NCBI GenBank assembly: GCA_947623455.1
Contig: OX392527.1
Location: 52,496,401-52,560,400, forward strand
Direction: 5' to 3'
DNA length: 64,000 nt
Source: Mimachlamys varia
Lineage: Eukaryota; Mollusca; Bivalvia; Pectinida; Pectinidae
The position numbers and the translations under genes are program-made. Under the pieces are notes generated by a model that was given only the letters and a program-made list of their open reading frames with translations, was not told where the DNA came from and did not search any database. Shown here one piece after another: positions 58,103 through 64,000 of the stretch (positions are counted from its first letter, which is position 1; the number at the start of each line of letters is the position of its first letter).

Positions 58103-58466
58103 CTACGGGCAAGTTTTATGGTCGCAAGCTTTGTCTCATTGAGAAATATTCTGTATCTTTAAGTTATATGAAGATGGACGTTTTTGAGTATGCTCATTAG
58201 TGTGTTTACTTGTTGTGATTGACAACAACACTCGGTTCTCATTTTGAGAACTTGATGTTTACTTGGATGTGACAAAGATTTACATGGCGGATGTCGTCGA
58301 TGAAGCAGAAGACGCTTACTCTTCCGGAACACCTGGTCTTATTCTCTTGTACTTTAGCAAGGGTCTCCATGTTAATCTTTCCTTTGTTCATATTTTGCCC
58401 CTGGTTTAATCGATTTTGAGTTTGGATAATGATTTTGTTAACGCTTCGGTATTCTCTTATTTATTT
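58103..58466 (+). mobile_element. Penelope-like 3' fragment ending at the protease exon
   Basis: Starts with codons for GKFYGRKLCLIEKYSVS, a stop at about 58,198, then the 3' untranslated end GTCGTCGATGAAGCAGAAGA, TTCCGGAACACCTGGTC, CGATTTTGAGTTTGG to CGGTATTCTCTTATTTATTT at 58,466. The next four bases are ACAG, the splice acceptor of the TSP1 exon. Well preserved compared with other copies. Confidence 0.9.
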
Positions 58467-58470
58467 ACAG

Positions 58471-59020
58471 ATGACGGAACCATTCAGTTATAAAATCAGA
58501 AATATGACGAGGAAAGACAACACGACGATCCCGACTGAAGCAGCAGTGACAGATGGTGTAGGGGAGGCGGACGAAAACAACATTTTCTGTGACTATTATA
58601 CAGCCTGGTCGTCCTGGACTCGCTGTAACCGCCATTGTCAACAAACACGGAAACGGAAGTGTCGATTTCCTACCTTCTGTGGACATTCGCGCATCCGGGA
58701 AAAGCGTCCTTGCAACAGAAAGAGTGGACCTTGTAAGGAGGTGACGTACAAGGTCATTGGGTCGACAAAATCGAACAGAAAGAAAGAAGATTTGCTGTAT
58801 GACCTGTTTTACAAGCCTTGGTCGTCGTGGGGAGCCTGTTCGAGGACATGTAAGAAGAGAAGGCGCCGCCGGTGTAAGTTTACGGACGTGTGTGGTAGTG
58901 GCTATCTGGAGGAGGAGAGGTATTGTCGTGTCGTCAACGACACGTGTCACGGCTCCTACATCATCAGCACCAACAGGTTCAAGGTTCCGGTCGAGGACAA
59001 GGAAAGACAAAAGCATGAAG
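58471..59020 (+). CDS. protease exon A: two TSP1 repeats
   Basis: The acceptor ACAG ends at 58,470 and the exon opens ATG ACG GAA CCA; the donor is AAG|GTAAGG at 59,020/59,021 (phase 1). It encodes TAWSSWTRCNRHC and KPWSSWGACSRTC cores, with basic runs KRKCR and KKRRRRRCK. The continuous open frame starts earlier (58,429), but that part is transposon sequence. It also continues to 59,076 into a SINE tail, so I end the exon at the donor. The initial ATG may be internal to the protein. Confidence 0.82.
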
Positions 59021-61464
59021 GTAAGGGGCGTGGGTTTTCTCCGGGTATCAGGTATTCCGGTTTCCTCCCAAAATAAGACCACTCGCGCGTTAATATTTAT
59101 CCAGGCCAACAAGAGTGATTTCATGTAATATAAGTTTGATAACTCGTTTCATAAATATTGTGAAATAAACCGTTTATTTATTGATAAGAGGCATGTGCTT
59201 CTGCTAATGATATGTGTCGTTGCTTCCGTACCAACCATATCTGATACCTTTCTACTTTTGAAATCTTAATATTCTAGCATATGCTGCCATTGTTATATTT
59301 CATCTTACATTCTTCAAAAGGGGATCGAAATTTGATGGCCTACATAAAATACCGTTACAGTAGATAAAATAATCTTCACTTTATATCATATATATATGTT
59401 TTATCCCAATTTGAAACATCATAAATCAATAAAAAAAAATGATGATTAATGAAAGTAACCAGTTCGTGAAAATGTACACTGTATACATTTTGTATGTCTG
59501 TTTTTCTTTCTGAAAAAAAATGATCGTCCAGCTTATTCACTAAAACAATTATCGTTCTTCGTTTCCAGCTGCGGCATCTAATATCACGTTAGAGAGTCTC
59601 CGAATGTCGTGTGGTCTCCGACCTGCTGGAACATCCGGGAGGTTCAAAATAGTCGGAGGCCAATATTCCTCCCCAAACAGTTGGCCCTGGCAGGTTTGTT
59701 CACTTATAAAGCAAGAGTTCAAGAAACACAGCCAGTGAAAATAAAAAATCAAGTTTTAGATTATTTTTGTAGTCCAGGTAAACCCAGAAACTTCTATTTG
59801 TAAATTAAAGAGTATCCACCAAAACAAAAGCATTTAAATTCATTACCTGGACAGTCAAGAAGCCAAACAAGGAAATAATACGACTTTTGTAAAGCTAGTC
59901 CAACGGCAACATCGACATCCAGGGATTACGCTCACCTACGACCTAAACACCCCTGTAATATGTCATGGCAAAACTGAAGGCATGCTCAGGTAAAAAAATA
60001 ATCTGATAACTGCGGGCTGATTTGAAGATTTAAAAAGAGCCGCAACCGACTTCAAAGTCTGTCAAATGTTACCATTATGTGAATATGATATTCTTTTCAT
60101 GTACATCAAAGGGTCGGACTAGTCTTCTTGCTAAATAAACAAGATGGCACACGCGGAGCCTTCAGTTTCGTCATGACATAACCCAGGGGTGTAGAGAGAG
60201 TAGGTGATCGTTACCCCTGGACATTGACAATGGGCCGGTATTCACTATATAGTAAAGCCTATAACTTTCGAGGTAGTCCTGTTTAGCCACAACGGGTTAT
60301 AAACTATACGAATCATACGATTATTGTAACGAATTCTAACTAAACTATACTCGAACATTTTCCTTGTTAAGATATTAGGATTATCGCCTAAAAGGCCCAT
60401 ATAGTATTTATCTTTAACGGTTATTTCATTTTGTATCAACGGTAAGAACCTTGTTATACAGTGTACCTTAGAATATCGAAAATAAGAGAGCAGTCATGTT
60501 TTAAATGATCACATTTGGCATTTAACAAAAGAATTTGTGCTGATTTTAAAAATAAAGATTGCGTTTTTGAGAAATATAACTGACTAAAAGGGAGAAATTT
60601 AGGAAAGTCTGTTTGTCAATAGGTGATATGCACCAGACTCTTTAGTGTAAGTGTGGTGGTATATTTTCTAGAAGGTGTTGACATATTCTTGTGAACATGT
60701 CAACCAATTTACACATGTATTTAGCGTATTCCCTACATATTTTCCCAAGAAATGTTTTAACAAACGTTGGTTTCTTTTTGAAGGTTGAATTACTGAACAA
60801 ACGAAAGAAGCACTTTTGTGGAGGCACACTGATAGCCCCCTACTGGGTCCTCACTGCGGCTCACTGTATACGAAAGCGCGGGAAAACACGGAAGATTATT
60901 GTGCGTGTGGGAGAGCATGACGTCACTAAATTGGAAAAAACAGAAAAAGACCACACCGTTTCAAAATATTTCCCTCATCCTTCATTTAGTTATAACGCTG
61001 TGATGAACGACATAGCGTTATTAAAACTACACACGCCAGTTAGAACTTCAAATGTCAGCGGGTATGCGTGTCTTCCGGTGAAATCCAAAAGACTCTCAAG
61101 TAGAACTATTTGCAAGACCATCGGCTGGGGTCGCACACAGAGTAAGAGTTTAACAGGAAGTGACGTATTGAAAGAAGCAGACGTACCCATAGTCAAGAAA
61201 AGAAAGTGTCAGAAAGCTTTTGATTTCACTATCACCCGTTCACAGCTTTGCGCCGGTTACAAACGAGGAGGAATAGACTCGTGTATAGGTGACAGTGGTG
61301 GGCCGCTCCTGTGTCCTTTCCTTTCTAACGGAAACGATACGCGTTGGTATGTCAACGGTGTCACAAGTTATGGCGAAGGCTGTGGAGAAAAGGGAAAATT
61401 TGGAATTTATACAAATGTTCTAAAGTATATGCACTGGATTCAAAAAATCATATTTAAGAAGTGA
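58471..61464 (+). CDS. TSP1-trypsin mosaic serine protease (three visible exons, 5' end missing)
   Basis: Exons 58,471-59,020, 59,569-59,693 and 60,784-61,464 join in frame (intron phases 1 and 0, all GT-AG) and encode 451 residues. Residues 43-88 and 114-159 are thrombospondin type-1 repeats, each with W-S-S-W and six cysteines. A linker with S-N-I-T follows. Residue 211 begins IVGG after K210, the zymogen activation site. His252, Asp301 and Ser396 form the charge-relay triad (LTAAHC, NDIALL, GDSGGP), and Asp390 at the base of the specificity pocket predicts cleavage after Arg or Lys. Ten cysteines fit the five usual disulfides, including the activation-peptide link (MSCG to YACL). The product should be a secreted or surface zymogen that binds glycans through its Arg/Lys-rich TSP1 repeats, perhaps in haemolymph defence or clotting (inference). 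The visible part has no signal peptide, so at least one upstream exon is missing. Confidence 0.88.
59030..59165 (+). mobile_element. SINE tail (Meta-like domain) in the first intron
   Basis: GGGTTTTCTCCGGGTA, ATTCCGGTTTCCTCCCA, ATAAGACCACTCGCGCGTTA, AACAAGAGTGATT and ATAAGTTTGATAACTCGTTT form the central and 3' part of a mollusc SINE of the kind seen at 16.5 kb, with no tRNA-like head. It starts about 10 bp after the splice donor. Confidence 0.7.
59569..59693 (+). CDS. protease exon B: linker and activation site
   Basis: Acceptor TTCGTTTCCAG ends at 59,568; donor CAG|GTTTGT at 59,693/59,694. The 125-bp exon reads AAASNITLESLRMSCGLRPA, then GTSGRFKIVGGQYSSPNSWP and WQ when joined to the phase-1 base of exon A. 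The fixed pattern C-G...K-IVGG...W-P-W-Q is the classical junction of pro-region and trypsin domain. The minus-strand frame 59,549-59,752 is a shadow. Confidence 0.9.
60784..61464 (+). CDS. protease exon C: trypsin catalytic domain to stop
   Basis: Acceptor TTTCTTTTTGAAG ends at 60,783. The joined reading is WPWQ-VELLNKRKKHFCGGTLIAP, the expected continuation. It encodes all three catalytic residues (His codon at 60,862), D-S-C-I-G-D-S-G-G-P, and S-Y-G-E-G-C with Gly at positions 216 and 226 of the chymotrypsin numbering. It ends W-I-Q-K-I-I-F-K-K and TGA at 61,462. Position 225, usually Pro or Tyr, is Phe. Having the whole catalytic domain after WPWQ in one exon is unusual compared with multi-exon vertebrate trypsins. 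Confidence 0.93.
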   Translation, partial: VELLNKRKKHFCGGTLIAPYWVLTAAHCIRKRGKTRKIIVRVGEHDVTKLEKTEKDHTVSKYFPHPSFSYNAVMNDIALLKLHTPVRTSNVSGYACLPVKSKRLSSRTICKTIGWGRTQSKSLTGSDVLKEADVPIVKKRKCQKAFDFTITRSQLCAGYKRGGIDSCIGDSGGPLLCPFLSNGNDTRWYVNGVTSYGEGCGEKGKFGIYTNVLKYMHWIQKIIFKK

Positions 61465-62410
61465 TTAAATTCAAAGGTCTAAGAAAATCTCAGGAAGCAA
61501 AAGTGATTTTCAACTGCATCATTTCTGTATAGAATCCGGATTATGACAAAAAAATCGCGTTTTCCATATTAGATACAATGTACTTTATACTACTTATGTT
61601 CTGATGTAAATTTCGCATTTCTTCACGATCTTGTGAATAACAGTTTAACTTTTATCATTTTTAACAAGCCATCAGTCTCCTCTTTTACAATTTTAATTCT
61701 CACGGAATTGAAATAATTGAAGCACACTGGTGAAATACCTTTTTACGAAAGTTTGATACCTCAAAGACCTCACGTAATTTCTTGGTTTTATTTATTGGTT
61801 TACTTTAATCTGTCATCTCAGGAAACCTATTACATAATTAACGGGTAAGATACGGGTAATACAGTGAGATTTCAAAACGGAAAATATTCTCAAACTGGAT
61901 TTTTCTTAAATCAAGCAGCTAGCCAAGCTTGCGTTATGAAGTAAACATTGTGTACAATTGTAAACAATGGGTTATGTATACATTAAATGGATGAAAAGTT
62001 TTGGCAACGTGTTTTTTAATTTTTACACTGAACAGCAAAACATTGACAAATACTTGAATCGGTAATCCATTCCGTTTAAACCCCTTACAAACTCTCTTCC
62101 AATAACACAATCGAATATACTCGCTGGATTTTTTGTCAAATTCTGATATGTCAACAGGAGTTGCTCCCCTTTGTCACAAACTATCTATACAACATAGCAA
62201 TTTGTACAAGGCGACCCTATGCCATTTACATAACACACATCATTGCTAGTGAATTAAATCGATTTTAATCTTAGCTCATAAGTGGTTCAAGTCTTCATAA
62301 AAAAAGTTTTATTTTTCATAATGTTCTAATGTACTCGTGTATACTACAATTCAACTTTAACTTCAAGTTATTACGTACATAGTGTACATAGTGATGTATA
62401 CTTAAGGAGA
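61465..62410. other. 3' flank of the protease gene
   Basis: Presumably contains the 3' UTR. I see no canonical AATAAA within the first 300 bp after the stop, so the polyadenylation site is undefined. No other gene. Confidence 0.5.
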
Positions 62411-62900
62411 AACTTTCTATTTTGTTTAGGTTATCGGGTGATAACTACGATGGAACACGGGTAAATTATACCTAACCGGCGAAGCCGGTTATTTAATTTA
62501 ACCGTGTTCCATTGTAGTCAACCCCCCCCCCCCCGATATCCTAAAAAAATAGAAAGTTAATCCTTATATTTACAGTATATTTCTGTGAAATGTTCGAAAC
62601 TATTTTTTCATTATAGTCCCATCTTCCGGCACAAATTTCATTTCAAAACTAATAAACGTGAAAATGTTTCAATAAATGTAACAGCATGAGATTTGCATAA
62701 ATCGTTGATAGCTCCGCCCGCGTTTATTGTTGGTGACGTCACACAATTGTTTTTCAAACTGGAGGATTTGCATAGCTCCTGCCACATGTATTGTTGTCGA
62801 CTTCATAGAAATTTGGCACGTGTTTGACTACAGTTATGAAGTGATAATGATAGTCAATGAAGCAAAGGTTATCGAGTGAATGTCAGTGTAGACTGTAAAT
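62411..62900 (+). mobile_element. dispersed foldback element, copy 2 of family Y
   Basis: AACTTTCTATTTTGTTTAGG starts a 150-bp palindrome centred on CCGGCGAAGCCGG. Its arms contain GATAACTACGATGGAACACG and the complement of GTTCCATTGTAGT, with a poly-C run of 13 at 62,521. The rest matches 26,001-26,478 inverted, ending GTGTAGACTGTAAAT. Confidence 0.88.
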
Positions 62901-63212
62901 ATTTAGGATTAACTTGAATCTTTTTTTATGTTATGGAGGTATAACACACGTGCGAAGCGGTTATGATGAGATTACACTCTGTTTTTTTTTGTGTTATAAC
63001 ACCATAACATAAAAAATAGATTCAAGTTAATACTCATAATTTAAGCTGTACCCTGCGAGAATTCTCTATATTGATGGACTATTTCTCTAACAAGTTATGA
63101 CGCTGCTTCATCAGCCAATCAAAAGCGACGTTTATACGACGACGTCATTTTTTACGTTATGGGCTGATAGTATAAATTTTTAAGCCAATGAAAATGCCTG
63201 TTTCAAACAAGA
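62901..63212 (+). mobile_element. dispersed foldback element, copy 2 of family Z
   Basis: ATTTAGGATTAACTTGAATC with TTATGTTATGGAGGTATAAC faces GTTATAACACCATAACATAA with TAGATTCAAGTTAAT (inner inverted arms). It then continues as at 31,860-32,212 to CCAATGAAAATGCCTGTTTC. It abuts family Y copy 2 with no gap. Confidence 0.85.
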
Positions 63213-64000
63213 TTAAATCATATACGTATGTAAATAGATACACAGGGACTAGTGGCAATAACTATTTGATCAACAGTTGCTAAAACGTCTCAATTTGGTG
63301 GAGACTACATGTACCGGTAGAGACATTCACGGGCATAGAGATGGACGGGTGTAGAGGCGTGATAGAAACTAGGTACAAATATTAACGTCATCCAATTCAA
63401 TAGTCGTATACAGTTTACAGATTTATTTACGCATCATAATTTAATCTACGAAGTACGTCATCACTGCCTTTCCTTACGGCTCTTGCATTGCAATAATTAT
63501 ACTGGTGAAGTTAGTGACAAAGTTTAGAAAAATTCTGGTATTCGTCTTGAATGGAAATCGCTGAATTGAATCATCTATCAACAGTCGGGGTTTTATTGGA
63601 ATCTGGGTTCTTTTCTGTACGGGGGAGTGGTTTGTCTTTAAATAACTGGTCAAATTATATAATGATTTCCCGCTCAATATACATGTATGTATCGTTTGTA
63701 TGATGTACATGTCTGAATGTACATTGCATAGGTACGTGTACAACTTATCCTAAGATGATCCAATCACAGGCCACCAGTATACAGTTAATCATTTGGAGAT
63801 TGAAAATAAAATTAAAGAAAATATAATAAAAAGCAAATTTAAACAAAAGAACGAGGAAGACGTGTGTACATGTTTATTGGTGTAATATTGCAAAAATAAC
63901 AACTATGTAAATAGCAAATACATATTTTTTCATTTAGAAACAAAATCAAGAATCTGCATCATAAATCTTAACAAATAAAATGCACAAAATTTGATAAGAA
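63213..64000. other. no gene recognised
   Basis: AT-rich. The frame 63,474-63,743 (-) has no recognisable domain. Confidence 0.5.

Noticed and set aside
58465..59124. 219-codon minus-strand frame and a 123-codon second + frame opposite exon A
   Set aside because: Shadows of the TSP1 exon, which has clear domain content and splice sites in its own frame.

Overview
The window is animal nuclear DNA with low gene density. It is AT-rich, has GT-AG introns, and is full of decayed transposable elements and tandem repeats. Three things point to a mollusc, most likely a bivalve (inference, not proven): short SINEs with a Meta-domain-like tail, a Penelope-like reverse transcriptase family, and small hammerhead-ribozyme repeats of the metazoan retrozyme type.

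Layout. 1-5,210 is the right-hand part of a large 45-bp satellite array. It ends beside a perfect 26-bp palindrome and a cluster of foldback repeats (to about 6.6 kb). From 6.6 to 58 kb I find no convincing complete gene. That stretch holds at least 15 fragments of one Penelope-like retroelement (PLE) family, all sharing the same 3' end and differing in 5' truncation. The longest is a broken reverse transcriptase at 44.4-45.8 kb. It also holds six repeats of about 200-530 bp, plus relics, that carry a type I hammerhead ribozyme. Added to these are SINE pieces, palindromic MITE-like elements (pairs at 26.0/62.4 kb and 31.9/62.9 kb), and tandem arrays with periods of 65, 123 and 38 bp. A TATA box followed by a short ATG exon and a consensus splice donor at 38.9-39.15 kb may be the 5' end of a gene on the + strand.

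The one well-supported gene is on the + strand at 58,471-61,464. Three exons join in frame to encode two thrombospondin type-1 (TSP1) repeats and a complete trypsin-like serine protease domain with its zymogen activation site. The exon carrying a signal peptide or membrane anchor is not identified. The acceptor of the first visible exon abuts the 3' end of a PLE copy, so part of its pyrimidine tract looks transposon-derived. The following donor lies directly against a SINE tail.

The most interesting system is the hammerhead family. On the minus strand at about 23.2, 28.8, 30.2, 48.4, 50.0 and 52.7 kb, the core CUGAAGA / stem II / CGAAAC is followed by a very short stem III and a stem I closed by GCAUCA-type and UGAUGC-type strands. 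One locus is a head-to-tail partial dimer with a 345-bp period. This is what retrozymes look like in animal genomes: non-autonomous retroelements that spread through self-cleaved circular RNA. The co-resident PLE family is a possible source of reverse transcriptase (inference).
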